Positions 44,797 to 52,931 are shown, counted from the stretch's first letter. The stretch is DNA of 64,000 nt from an uncultured Draconibacterium sp. (GCF_963676735.1 NZ_OY781464.1:3877001-3941000); one strand, 5' to 3'. Numbers and translations are program-made. The notes: generated from the letters alone by a model not told the origin.

Positions 44797-45360
44797 CTAA
44801 TCGGCTAATGTATACACAATATTAAAAGTCACCTTTTCGCTGTTCAATGCTACCAATTTAGCTTCCGTTTCATCAATAGCTAAACTGTAAACCAAGTTAT
44901 GCCCGTGTTGAGCACCCTGGCCGGTATAGCAGCTTCCGATATTGTTTATTATTTCGGTAGGTTGTTCTCCAAGAACCTTACTCCCTTTGGGCTGGCCCAA
45001 TTCTCCTTTTCCATCTGATGATGCTGCCGATGCCGAAACTTTTAGCTGAATGCCTTCAGGAATATCTCCCTGAACAAATGCAGTAATTCTACGAGGAGAA
45101 GAATGTGCTCTTTTTACCGAAGAATAATTAATCCAGACTGAATTTACATCTGTTTCATCAGCGAACGAAATACTATTTTCAGCAACATTATTTGATTTTG
45201 TAAGTATCCGGGTTACATCACTATTATCAGCAACCAAACCTAAAAGAGCAACTTCTGGAATTCGAATATCAATATTGTGCTTAACACTATTTTGTGCGAA
45301 ACTGTTAAGTGTTATTAAAACTAATATGCCAACAATTATTATTTTCGATAGAAGCTTCAT
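44797..45360 (-). CDS. Secreted fimbria-like subunit B (paralogue family)
   Basis: A 187-residue secreted protein with signal peptide (cleavage near SFAQN) and mature start IDIRIPEVALLGL. Shared motifs are VWINYSS (75-81), GSCYTGQGAQHGHNLVYSL (142-160) and the C-terminal strand FNIVYTLAD. Cys144 is the only mature cysteine. It is the second gene of the operon, separated from the first subunit gene by 289 bp that include the first gene's terminator. A near-consensus -7 box (TACCTTTA, 45385-45392 on the minus strand) lies just upstream, so it may have its own promoter. Confidence 0.7.
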   Translation of the reverse strand: MKLLSKIIIVGILVLITLNSFAQNSVKHNIDIRIPEVALLGLVADNSDVTRILTKSNNVAENSISFADETDVNSVWINYSSVKRAHSSPRRITAFVQGDIPEGIQLKVSASAASSDGKGELGQPKGSKVLGEQPTEIINNIGSCYTGQGAQHGHNLVYSLAIDETEAKLVALNSEKVTFNIVYTLAD

Positions 45361-45581
45361 GTGCTATTATTCGATTGAGCACACTAAAGGTAGAACATAA
45401 TATTTGCATTTACACAATTAACTGACCTGATAATTCTCCTTTAAATTGCCTAAAATAAACCTCTGTTTTTCTGAGAAGAGTCAGCCAAAGAAAGCATTTC
45501 CAAATCCCTTTTCGCAATCTAATCCGGTTTTGCGATACAGATCCGGAAGCAGACTTTATTTGTATTAGCAACGAACAACAT

Positions 45582-45613
45582 AAAAAAACCGCCTCAAACT
45601 TTATTTGAGACGG
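45582..45613 (-). terminator. Terminator/attenuator after the first subunit gene
   Basis: On the minus strand CCGTCTCAAA / TTTGAGGCGG (with one bulge or mismatch) is followed by seven T residues, within 40 nt of the first subunit stop. It would end most transcripts after subunit C and leave a lower level for the downstream genes. Confidence 0.85.
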
Positions 45614-45649
45614 CTCCCCACTATTCCCTTATTTTTTATCTTTCTCTCT

Positions 45650-46234
45650 TTATAAATCTGAAATCGTATAAGTTACGGTTGCAGTATATTTACCAGCTTC
45701 AATGGTGCCGAAATTATTTTCATTCAATTTTAGCGAATAAACCAGGTTAACTCCTGCTCCTGTTCCATCTCCTGTATAACAGCTTCCAATACCGCTTACA
45801 ATAGTATGACCACCTTCTGCATTCTGATCTAAAGTAATTGCGGTTTCATTTACAGTTCCTTTGTTTCCATTTCCTCCACTTGTTGCCGCATCAGGAGTTA
45901 ATACAATACTCATTCCTGCCGGAAGTGTAGTTCCTGAGTATGATAATTCTGCAGTAATACTACGTGTTTCATTGTCGGCATCTTTTACTGAAGTATAATT
46001 CAACCAGTGTGCGTCATTTGCAACTCCGTCAAAACTAAACGGCTGGGCACCTGCTTCAGTCCCTACAACAGGCTCCAATGTAAAATCAGTTCCTCCTTCA
46101 ATATCAACCAATGCCGTTGGATTAATCTGTACTCCAAATGAATGACTTGCCTCATTTGAATCATCCTGTGCTTTGGCAAAGTTTGCTACTCCAAAAACTA
46201 AAATCCCTACTAATAAAATTGTTACTTTTTTCAT
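45650..46234 (-). CDS. Secreted fimbria-like subunit C, first in operon (candidate major subunit)
   Basis: A 194-residue secreted protein with signal peptide (cleavage near AKAQD). The mature part starts HSFGVQINPTALVDIEGG. Shared motifs are HWLNYTS (76-82), SCYTGDGTGAGVNLVYSL (151-168) and the end strand ATVTYTISDL. Cys152 is its only mature cysteine. The mature chain is acidic and rich in Thr, Gly and Ala, as in major structural subunits. It is first in the operon and carries its own terminator, an arrangement often used to make a major subunit in excess. Function is inferred. Confidence 0.7.
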   Translation of the reverse strand: MKKVTILLVGILVFGVANFAKAQDDSNEASHSFGVQINPTALVDIEGGTDFTLEPVVGTEAGAQPFSFDGVANDAHWLNYTSVKDADNETRSITAELSYSGTTLPAGMSIVLTPDAATSGGNGNKGTVNETAITLDQNAEGGHTIVSGIGSCYTGDGTGAGVNLVYSLKLNENNFGTIEAGKYTATVTYTISDL

Positions 46235-46385
46235 GATGTTATGTTTTAAATGTTTGTAAATATTTTCTTCAAAAAGCTGTTGTATCCTTTAGGGTCAGAT
46301 ACGCCTTTTGATAAACAACACTGATGCCAAAACACACCATGCCTTGATTGTCAGCCACTTAGCCTCTGTGCCAAAATAAAATCAC

Positions 46386-46438
46386 GTCCCGCTATGGGAC
46401 GAAATACAAACATTTGGGACATTTCAATATTTTGGGAC
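46386..46438. promoter_or_regulatory. GGGAC repeat array upstream of the fibre operon
   Basis: Three direct GGGAC copies at 46396-46400, 46416-46420 and 46434-46438 (spacing 20 and 18 bp) and one inverted copy (GTCCC 46386-46390), which makes the palindrome GTCCC-N5-GGGAC with the first. The second and third are both TTTGGGAC. Spacing near two helical turns suggests a regulator-binding array. It lies about 150-200 bp upstream of the first subunit ATG and 46 bp from the end of the DUF3109 gene. Confidence 0.45.
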
Positions 46439-46484
46439 AATTAAGGCTGGATAAGAATAAACGAGAATCCTGCAACGACTAAGC

Positions 46485-47060
46485 CTATTTTTCAGACAGG
46501 ATATAATCTGCTGCTATTTCCAACTCCTGGTACCATTCGGCACCATACTTGGCAATTAAAGGCTCCTTTAAATATTTATAAAGCGGAAGTTTCTCTGCGG
46601 CTCCGCATTTTCGGCCCGGTTTGCAAATATCCAGTTCCTGGTAGTTTACGGCGTCAAAGCGTTTGTATTCGGTTATTCGTATAGGGAATAAATGACAAGA
46701 AATAGGTTTTCGGAATTTTGTCTTGCCATCAAAAAAGGCTTTCTCAATGGCACATTTTAATATCCCCTGTTTGTTGTAGTAGGAGTAAACACACTGACGG
46801 TCGTCAACAAGTGGTGTTACCAGATCACCATCGCTATCGATTACCGAGTGCCCTTGCTTGGCTACTTCTTTTTTGTGTTTTTCAGGCAATAGATTTTCAA
46901 AATGGCTGTACTCCGATTCAATAAGCATGGCCTCTCTATCTGTCAAGGGTGCTCCGGAATCTCCTTCAATACAGCACGCTCCCTTACATTTTAAGATATC
47001 GCAAAGAAAATGCTTTTCAAAAACATCGCGACTTACTATTGTTCTTCCAATCTCTATCAC
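46485..47060 (-). CDS. DUF3109 family cysteine-rich protein
   Basis: A 191-residue cytoplasmic protein of the DUF3109 family. The Cys pattern is CDILKCKGACC near residue 20, then QCVYSY, KCAIEKAF, PISCHLFPIRI and CKPGRKC, about nine cysteines. This family and the YkgJ family (a member lies at 9319) share a putative metal or Fe-S binding role with unknown biochemistry. The protein length is standard. It is 97 bp downstream of gpmI on the same strand, with a hairpin between, so it may be separately transcribed. Confidence 0.88.
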   Translation of the reverse strand: MIEIGRTIVSRDVFEKHFLCDILKCKGACCIEGDSGAPLTDREAMLIESEYSHFENLLPEKHKKEVAKQGHSVIDSDGDLVTPLVDDRQCVYSYYNKQGILKCAIEKAFFDGKTKFRKPISCHLFPIRITEYKRFDAVNYQELDICKPGRKCGAAEKLPLYKYLKEPLIAKYGAEWYQELEIAADYILSEK

Positions 47061-47090
47061 AACAACACAAAAAAAGTTTTTTTTTAAAGC

Positions 47091-47126
47091 AAGAGCAAGA
47101 ACCTTTTAATAAAGCCTCTTGCTCTT
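47091..47126 (-). terminator. Hairpin after gpmI
   Basis: A 10-bp perfect stem AAGAGCAAGA / TCTTGCTCTT with a 16-nt loop, followed on the minus strand by GCTTT and a mixed A/T tract. Its terminator quality is moderate because the T run is displaced. Confidence 0.6.
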
Positions 47127-47156
47127 CATTTATTATTCTTTTATCAGGTGTTCTTC

Positions 47157-48686
47157 TTACTTAATAAGATTTTTACCTGTCATATCTGCAGGCACCTCCA
47201 ATCCCATCACATTCAATAGCGTTGGAGCCACATCGGCCAAAATCCCGTTATCCAGTTTAACTCCTTCTTTTTCTGAAACAAAAATACAAGGTACCGGATT
47301 TAATGAGTGAGCCGTGTTTTCCGAACCATCGGCATTTACCGCATTGTCAGCATTTCCGTGGTCGGCAATTATCATCACTTCGTATCCACCTTTTTTAGCA
47401 GCAGTAACCACTTCCTTTACGCAAGCATCAACAGCTTCTATCGCCTTATAAACAGCTTCGTAAATTCCGGTATGCCCAACCATATCGCCGTTGGCAAAGT
47501 TTAGGCAAACAAAGTCAGCTTCGCCGTTTTCCAGTTTTGGCACAATGGCTTTGGCAACTTCAGGTGCCGACATCTCGGGCTGATGATCGTAAGTTGGCAC
47601 TTTTGGCGATGGAATAAGAATGCGGCTTTCTCCCTCAAATTCAGCTTCACGTCCTCCGCTAAAGAAAAAAGTAACGTGCGCATATTTTTCGGTTTCGGCA
47701 ATTCGAATTTGTTTTAATCCGGCCCTTGAAACCACCTCGCCCATGGTGTTTGTAACGTTTTCTTTTTCGAAAATCACATTAATACCTTCAAAATCTGCTT
47801 TATATGTTGTCATGGTATACCATTGCAAGTTCATGGTATGCATTCCAAACTCCGGAAGATCTTTCTGTGTAAAAGCAATGGTTGTTTGGCGCAAACGGTC
47901 GGTACGGAAGTTAAAACAAATAACTACGTCATCTTCTTCAATTTTTGCCAAAGGCTCGCCGGCTTCGTCAACCATAACAACTGGTTTCAGGAATTCATCG
48001 GTAACACCATTATCATACGATGCTTTCATAGAGGCAAGTATGTCGGTTGATTTCTCGCCTTTCCCTTGTGTATATAAATCGTAAGCCAGCTTTAATCTGT
48101 CGAAATTATTATCGCGATCCATTCCGTAATAACGACCAATCAACGAAGCAAATTTACCATTGGTTCCTTCCAGCGCTTTCAGGTCGGCTTCTACAAAACC
48201 ATAACCCGAACGGGGATCGGTATCGCGACCATCTGTTAATCCATGAATGAACACGTCTTCCAAGCCCATGTCAGTAGCAATCTTGCATAGTGCAACCATG
48301 TGCGAACTTAATGCATGAACTCCGCCAGGCCCAATTAAACCAAGCAAATGCACTTTCTTATTGTTCGCTTTAGCATAGTTGTATGCTTTTAAAATTTGCG
48401 GATGCTGCCACAATGATTTGTCTTTAATTGCACGTGTTATTTTTACCATATCCTGGTATAAAACACGCCCTGCACCAATGTTAAGGTGTCCAACTTCAGA
48501 GTTACCCATTTGTCCATCAGGCAGTCCCACATTTTCGCCACTTGCCAGCAATTGGGAGTTCGGATATTTTTCCATTAACGAATCCATAAAAGGAGTCGGT
48601 GCAGTTGCAACAATATCACTTTTCGAGCCGTCGCCGATTCCCCAACCATCGAGAATCATCAATAAAGTCTTCTGATTATCAGCCAT
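47157..48686 (-). CDS. gpmI: 2,3-bisphosphoglycerate-independent phosphoglycerate mutase
   Basis: GpmI interconverts 3- and 2-phosphoglycerate in glycolysis using two Mn ions. The 509-residue sequence has the N-terminal LMILDGWGIG motif with the metal-binding Asp, the catalytic Ser in GQMGNSEVGHLNIGAGR (about residue 62), HGLTDGRDTDP, and ADHGNADNAV near the C-terminus. The TAHSLNPVPCIFV segment provides further metal ligands. Length is normal. A TATTTTTG -7 element lies upstream at 48725. It is divergent from the large hybrid kinase gene at 48939 with a 252-bp gap. Confidence 0.96.
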   Translation of the reverse strand: MADNQKTLLMILDGWGIGDGSKSDIVATAPTPFMDSLMEKYPNSQLLASGENVGLPDGQMGNSEVGHLNIGAGRVLYQDMVKITRAIKDKSLWQHPQILKAYNYAKANNKKVHLLGLIGPGGVHALSSHMVALCKIATDMGLEDVFIHGLTDGRDTDPRSGYGFVEADLKALEGTNGKFASLIGRYYGMDRDNNFDRLKLAYDLYTQGKGEKSTDILASMKASYDNGVTDEFLKPVVMVDEAGEPLAKIEEDDVVICFNFRTDRLRQTTIAFTQKDLPEFGMHTMNLQWYTMTTYKADFEGINVIFEKENVTNTMGEVVSRAGLKQIRIAETEKYAHVTFFFSGGREAEFEGESRILIPSPKVPTYDHQPEMSAPEVAKAIVPKLENGEADFVCLNFANGDMVGHTGIYEAVYKAIEAVDACVKEVVTAAKKGGYEVMIIADHGNADNAVNADGSENTAHSLNPVPCIFVSEKEGVKLDNGILADVAPTLLNVMGLEVPADMTGKNLIK

Positions 48687-48724
48687 TATATTCTGTTTTT
48701 ATTAATAACATTTTTTAGAACGGA

Positions 48725-48732
48725 CAAAAATA
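48725..48732 (-). promoter_or_regulatory. -7 promoter element for gpmI
   Basis: On the minus strand TATTTTTG, followed by TCCG, matches TAnnTTTG. It lies 38 nt before the gpmI ATG. Confidence 0.6.
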
Positions 48733-48922
48733 TCCTTTTTTAAATCATTAAAGAAATTACATTTACTTTGTTCACACGGATTTAACAATCTTTTGGGATT
48801 GATATACTAAATATTTAAATAAAACAGGATTGCCATTGTCGTAATTTACCATTCCGTAGTCCAGGTTTTCAGGAACCGGGTATTTGAACCGAAGAGGCAA
48901 CTTATGAAGTACATTTTCGTTT

Positions 48923-48930
48923 TACTTTTG
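48923..48930 (+). promoter_or_regulatory. -7 promoter element for the hybrid kinase
   Basis: TACTTTTG matches TAnnTTTG and ends only 8 nt before the ATG at 48939. If this is the real promoter the transcript would be almost leaderless. Confidence 0.5.
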
Positions 48931-48938
48931 TACAGACA

Positions 48939-51347
48939 ATGAAAAAAATCAGAATTGAAATACCGGTTGTACTTCTCACTGTTATAATAATTTCGTTATT
49001 AGGACTGTCCGGGCACTTTGTGTATAAAAGTTTATCAAAAATTGTTCAATCCATGCTTTCAGAGTCAATCCCCGACAACACGCTTTTGTGGGTAAAAGAT
49101 GTTGCCATGGAACTAAATGAAACAGAAAACATGGTTAAACTTTATTCGTTAAGTAATGATAGAGTTTACCTGAAAAACTACAAAACAATTAACCAATCGC
49201 TTGATCTTAAATTTGAAGAACTGCAAAAGCTTCCGGCTATCGATAGTAGCAAACAAATTCTTGTTGATTCGGTTCTTTTGCTCGCACAGCAAAAAATAGT
49301 TATTTGGGAAAAAATATTAAATCTCCACCTGAGCAAAGGCAGCGAACACGAAGCATTTAACGAATATGTTGAAACACTCGACACCGTGTTAAGTGTACAA
49401 GACACCATACATTTTCAGGAACCGGAAAAAAGGGGACTTTTAAAACGCATATTTGGCAAGAAACAGGCTCCACCAACCCCGGTGATCGTTGATCGAACAC
49501 CCGAGAAACAACGCCTCCAACAAGAATTGGAAGAACTGGAAAAAGAATTGGCTCAACGTAGCAGGCGCATGAGTACTATGGAGGCTGTTTATATGCGTAA
49601 AAACCTGGAAATATCTGAAAGTCTGGTTGCTATTATTACTGCGCTGGAACTTATGGAAGAAGAACACTTCCTCCGGCAATCGCAACAAGCAGAGCTACTG
49701 GCCAACGAAACCTACAAACGACTTTTGCCGTTTGCCCTTTCCGTATTTTTGCTTCTTATGTTGGTTTTGCTCCTCTTTTTTCGCGACCTGCGCAAATCGC
49801 GATCGTACCAGAATGTATTACGAAAAGCCAAAGCTCAGGCCGAGAACCTTGCCCGCACAAAAGAACTTTTTGTTGCAACCGTAAGTCATGAAATGCGTAC
49901 CCCGGTTAATGCAATTTATGGTTTAAGCGAGCAGTTATTGCAAAAACAACACGACCGCAAAACGCAGGAAGACCTGAGAGTTATTTTCGACTCAACCAAA
50001 CATTTAGCCGACCTGGTGAATGACACCTTCGATTTCTCGCGCCTGGAAAAACAAAATATCCAGTTGGTTTCCACTCATTTCTCACTTCACGAGCTGCTGT
50101 ACAAAATCAATCTTTACAATAAAACAACAGCAGAAAACAAAAATATATCCCTGCACATCAACAACAAAACGGATAATGACCTCATTTTATATGGCGATGA
50201 AGGACGACTAAAACAGGTGCTGAACAACCTGATATCCAATGCTATAAAATTTACCGACGAAGGATCGGTGCGATTAAAAGTAGAAGCCAAACAGAAAAAT
50301 GAAACTATTTTGCTTGAATGCATCGTTTCAGATACTGGCATTGGCATACCCAAAGAAAGCCAGGAAAAAATTTTTGATGAATTTGTACAACTTGAGACAG
50401 ACCTGAGCAGAAAAGCCGGTGGCACAGGACTTGGGTTGTACATTGTAAAAAAACTGGTGGATTTGCTGAATGGTAAAATAACGCTGGAAAGCAAAACAAA
50501 TGTTGGCACTAGATTTTACATTTCCATACCATTTAAAAAAGGAAAAAGGGAACAGTTGCAGCATAGTTTCAAAAGCCACAAGGCGCCCGGTGCATTAAAA
50601 GACAACTCTGTTTTAATTGCTGACGATGAAGAATTTAATCGACACTTGTTAAAAAGTATTTTCTTGAAATGGAACGTTGATTTTGATGAAGCAGAGAATG
50701 GACAGGCTGCTATTGAAATGGCTGCACACAAAAATTACCGCTTAATTTTAATGGATATTCGAATGCCGTTGGTAAATGGAATCGACGCAGCCGATCAAAT
50801 AAAAGCCTCGGGGCATAAAGCACGAATAATAGCCCTTTCGGCAAACACCAACAATGTAAAAACAAAAAAGCAAGGCGGAAAGGTGTTTGATGACGCATTG
50901 AAAAAACCATTCAACGAGGCAGCTTTATACGAGGTTATTTCCAATTGTTTTAACAACATTGAAAATGCAGAAAATTTAAGCAAAAAAATGAAGCCAACCA
51001 GTAAGTTTAACTTAAGCGAACTGGAAAATATGAGTAACGGCGATCCCGCATTTGTAAAAGAAATGATTGAATTGTTTTTAAAAACCAGCAAAAGCAGCAT
51101 TCACACAATAGAAAAGCACCTTAACGAAAAAAACGGCAAAAGCATTGCCGAAGTGGCCCACAAACTTGCATCGCCGGTAAAATATATGAGTGCTACAAAG
51201 CTTTATAATCTTATAAAGGCACTTGAAAAGCTGGCAGGTGAATCCGATAGTTTCGTGGAGATTAAACAAAGAATAAAAGAGGTAAAGTCCGAAATAAATA
51301 AACTGAATCAGGAACTTGAAAAACTCATTTCAGAAAAAGATGAATAA
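48939..51347 (+). CDS. BarA-like hybrid histidine kinase with receiver and HPt domains
   Basis: An 802-residue phosphorelay sensor. Two transmembrane helices (about 9-30 and 262-282) flank a helical extracytoplasmic sensor with a Pro-rich, basic insertion near residues 165-185 and a coiled coil. HisKA has His317 in SHEMRTPVNAIYG, and HATPase has NLISNAIKFTDEG and GGTGLGLYIV. The receiver has Asp606 in LILMDIRMP. The C-terminal HPt domain has His741 in EVAHKLASPVKYM. All steps of a phosphorelay to the last His are thus in one chain. The regulator gene at 51417 is the likely final acceptor, since it follows by 69 bp. Confidence 0.92.
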   Translation: MKKIRIEIPVVLLTVIIISLLGLSGHFVYKSLSKIVQSMLSESIPDNTLLWVKDVAMELNETENMVKLYSLSNDRVYLKNYKTINQSLDLKFEELQKLPAIDSSKQILVDSVLLLAQQKIVIWEKILNLHLSKGSEHEAFNEYVETLDTVLSVQDTIHFQEPEKRGLLKRIFGKKQAPPTPVIVDRTPEKQRLQQELEELEKELAQRSRRMSTMEAVYMRKNLEISESLVAIITALELMEEEHFLRQSQQAELLANETYKRLLPFALSVFLLLMLVLLLFFRDLRKSRSYQNVLRKAKAQAENLARTKELFVATVSHEMRTPVNAIYGLSEQLLQKQHDRKTQEDLRVIFDSTKHLADLVNDTFDFSRLEKQNIQLVSTHFSLHELLYKINLYNKTTAENKNISLHINNKTDNDLILYGDEGRLKQVLNNLISNAIKFTDEGSVRLKVEAKQKNETILLECIVSDTGIGIPKESQEKIFDEFVQLETDLSRKAGGTGLGLYIVKKLVDLLNGKITLESKTNVGTRFYISIPFKKGKREQLQHSFKSHKAPGALKDNSVLIADDEEFNRHLLKSIFLKWNVDFDEAENGQAAIEMAAHKNYRLILMDIRMPLVNGIDAADQIKASGHKARIIALSANTNNVKTKKQGGKVFDDALKKPFNEAALYEVISNCFNNIENAENLSKKMKPTSKFNLSELENMSNGDPAFVKEMIELFLKTSKSSIHTIEKHLNEKNGKSIAEVAHKLASPVKYMSATKLYNLIKALEKLAGESDSFVEIKQRIKEVKSEINKLNQELEKLISEKDE

Positions 51348-51361
51348 CATGCATTAACCTT

Positions 51362-51390
51362 TTTGAATCGATACATATTCAATACATTTG
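51362..51390 (+). promoter_or_regulatory. Promoter of the sigma-54 regulator gene
   Basis: TTTG (51362-51365), 17-nt spacer, TACATTTG (51383-51390). It ends 26 nt before the ATG of the response regulator. Confidence 0.65.
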
Positions 51391-51416
51391 TTCTGATTTG
51401 AAAATATCCGGAGAAA

Positions 51417-52760
51417 ATGGAAGCAAAAGCATTTAAAATTTTTGTTGTTGAAGACGATGAATGGTACCGCCGGTTGTTGGTTCATAATCTTTCCATGAAT
51501 CCGGATTATGAAATAAAGTCGTTTGAAAGCGGAAAAGAATGCCTGAACAACCTGCACCAATTACCCGATGTAATTACCCTGGACTACCGGCTTCCGGATA
51601 TGAAGGGAATTGAAGTGCTCAAACAGATAAAAAACTCCAATCCTGAAATTCAGGTTATTCTCATCTCGGAACAGGACGATATTGAAGTAGTAGTTGACCT
51701 GTTAAAACATGGGGCTTACGACTACATTGTAAAATCAAAAGATATTCGTGAACGGCTCCTTAATACTGTAAATAATATTCGTAAAGAATTTAAGCTGAAA
51801 AACGAAATTCATTCACTTCGTCAAGAAGTAAAAAAGAAATACAGCTACCAGAATACCATTATCGGTAACAGTGCGGCAACCCAAAAAATATTTGACCTGA
51901 TTGAGAAAGCCACCCGTACCAATGTTACAGTATCCATTAGTGGCGAAACGGGCACAGGCAAAGAACTGGTTGCCAAAGCCATACACTACAACTCACTGCG
52001 CGCCAAACAACCTTTTGTTGCCGTAAACATGGCAGCCATACCAAGCGAACTCATTGAGAGCGAACTGTTTGGGCACGAGAAAGGTGCATTTACCGGAGCA
52101 GCATCGCGCAGAATAGGAAAATTCGAGGAAGCACATTCGGGGACTTTATTTCTTGATGAAATTGCAGAACTCGAAATTTCGCTTCAAGCTAAGCTGCTAA
52201 GGGCATTACAGGAAAAAGAGATTGTTAGAATTGGCAGTAACCGACCTGTAAAAATTGATTGCCGCATTATTATTGCCACCAATAAAAATTTACTCGAAGA
52301 GGTAAAAAAAGGCCAATTCAGACAAGACCTTTATTACCGTTTTTATGGGCTGCCAATCGATCTTCCCCCCTTGCGCCAAAGAGGCAACGATGTTATTTTA
52401 CTGGCTAAAAACTTTGTTAGCGAATTTTGTAAGGAAAATAAGCTCGTACAAAAAATATTAACACCATCGGCCAGCAAAAAACTGCTGGGTTACCCTTTCC
52501 CGGGAAATGTGCGAGAACTTAAATCGGTGATTGAACTGGCTGTTACGCTCGCTGATAAAAAAGAAATTGAAGCCGAGCACCTACTGCTCGATGATACCGA
52601 AAACATCGAGAGCCTGCTAAATGAAGAACTCAGCTTGCGCGAATACAACTTGCGCCTGGTAAAAAAACTGCTTGAAAAATACGACAACAAACCTAAAATT
52701 GTGGCCGAAAAACTTGATATTGGGGTAGCTACCATTTACCGAATGATTAAAGATGAATAA
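51417..52760 (+). CDS. NtrC-family sigma-54-dependent response regulator
   Basis: A 447-residue enhancer-binding protein. The receiver (1-120) has acidic residues EDDE and acceptor Asp56 in TLDYRLPD, with the usual Lys in IVKSKD. The AAA+ domain has Walker A GETGTGKE (176-183), the sigma-54 contact GAFTGA (223-228), Walker B GTLFLDEI (242-249) and FPGNVRELKS. A C-terminal Fis-type helix-turn-helix (about 405-447) ends with PKIVAEKLDIGVATIYRMIKD. It must activate sigma-54 promoters. Directly downstream are two matching palindromes and a -24/-12-like promoter in front of the coiled-coil gene, its likely target. Confidence 0.94.
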   Translation: MEAKAFKIFVVEDDEWYRRLLVHNLSMNPDYEIKSFESGKECLNNLHQLPDVITLDYRLPDMKGIEVLKQIKNSNPEIQVILISEQDDIEVVVDLLKHGAYDYIVKSKDIRERLLNTVNNIRKEFKLKNEIHSLRQEVKKKYSYQNTIIGNSAATQKIFDLIEKATRTNVTVSISGETGTGKELVAKAIHYNSLRAKQPFVAVNMAAIPSELIESELFGHEKGAFTGAASRRIGKFEEAHSGTLFLDEIAELEISLQAKLLRALQEKEIVRIGSNRPVKIDCRIIIATNKNLLEEVKKGQFRQDLYYRFYGLPIDLPPLRQRGNDVILLAKNFVSEFCKENKLVQKILTPSASKKLLGYPFPGNVRELKSVIELAVTLADKKEIEAEHLLLDDTENIESLLNEELSLREYNLRLVKKLLEKYDNKPKIVAEKLDIGVATIYRMIKDE

Positions 52761-52771
52761 CAGCTTTCAAT

Positions 52772-52803
52772 TATCATTTTGATAATCCTCTATCATTATG
52801 ATA
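52772..52803 (+). promoter_or_regulatory. Tandem palindromes TATCA-N3-TGATA (candidate enhancer sites)
   Basis: Two 13-bp palindromes, TATCATTTTGATA (52772-52784) and TATCATTATGATA (52791-52803), share the arms TATCA and TGATA with a 3-bp centre. Their centres are 19 bp apart, near two helical turns. They lie about 70-100 bp upstream of the sigma-54-like promoter, a normal position for NtrC-type enhancers. Confidence 0.65.
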
Positions 52804-52870
52804 CACCCTGATCCAAGAACAATTTTCACATACTTCTGATTATCTGCACCTTACAAATCAACCTGTTTTA

Positions 52871-52886
52871 TGGCATAGCAATTGGC
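52871..52886 (+). promoter_or_regulatory. Sigma-54-like (-24/-12) promoter for the coiled-coil gene
   Basis: TGGCATAGCAATTGGC compares with TGGCAYRN4TTGCW. The -24 block TGGCAT and the TTG of the -12 block are perfect at the right spacing, and only the -12 C (here G) and the last base differ. A hairpin TTGGCT-TTTAGG-AGCCAA (52882-52899) overlaps the -12 region. Confidence 0.55.
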
Positions 52887-52931
52887 TTTTAGGAGCCAAA
52901 TTGTTTAATCATTAAAATGGAGGAAAAAGTC

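Noticed and set aside
39706..46234. Interpretation of the locus as FimA/Mfa type V pili
   Set aside because: The subunits have ordinary signal peptides without the lipobox and long prosequence cleaved by a gingipain-type protease, and a chaperone-like and a barrel protein are present, which type V pili do not use.
46340..46380. Possible sigma-54 -24 box (TGGCAC on the minus strand) upstream of the fibre operon
   Set aside because: The -12 part (GC at the right spacing) is missing, so only half of the consensus is present.
48786..48801. CAATC-N6-GATTG inverted repeat between gpmI and the hybrid kinase
   Set aside because: Only five-base arms in AT-rich sequence, single copy; expected by chance.
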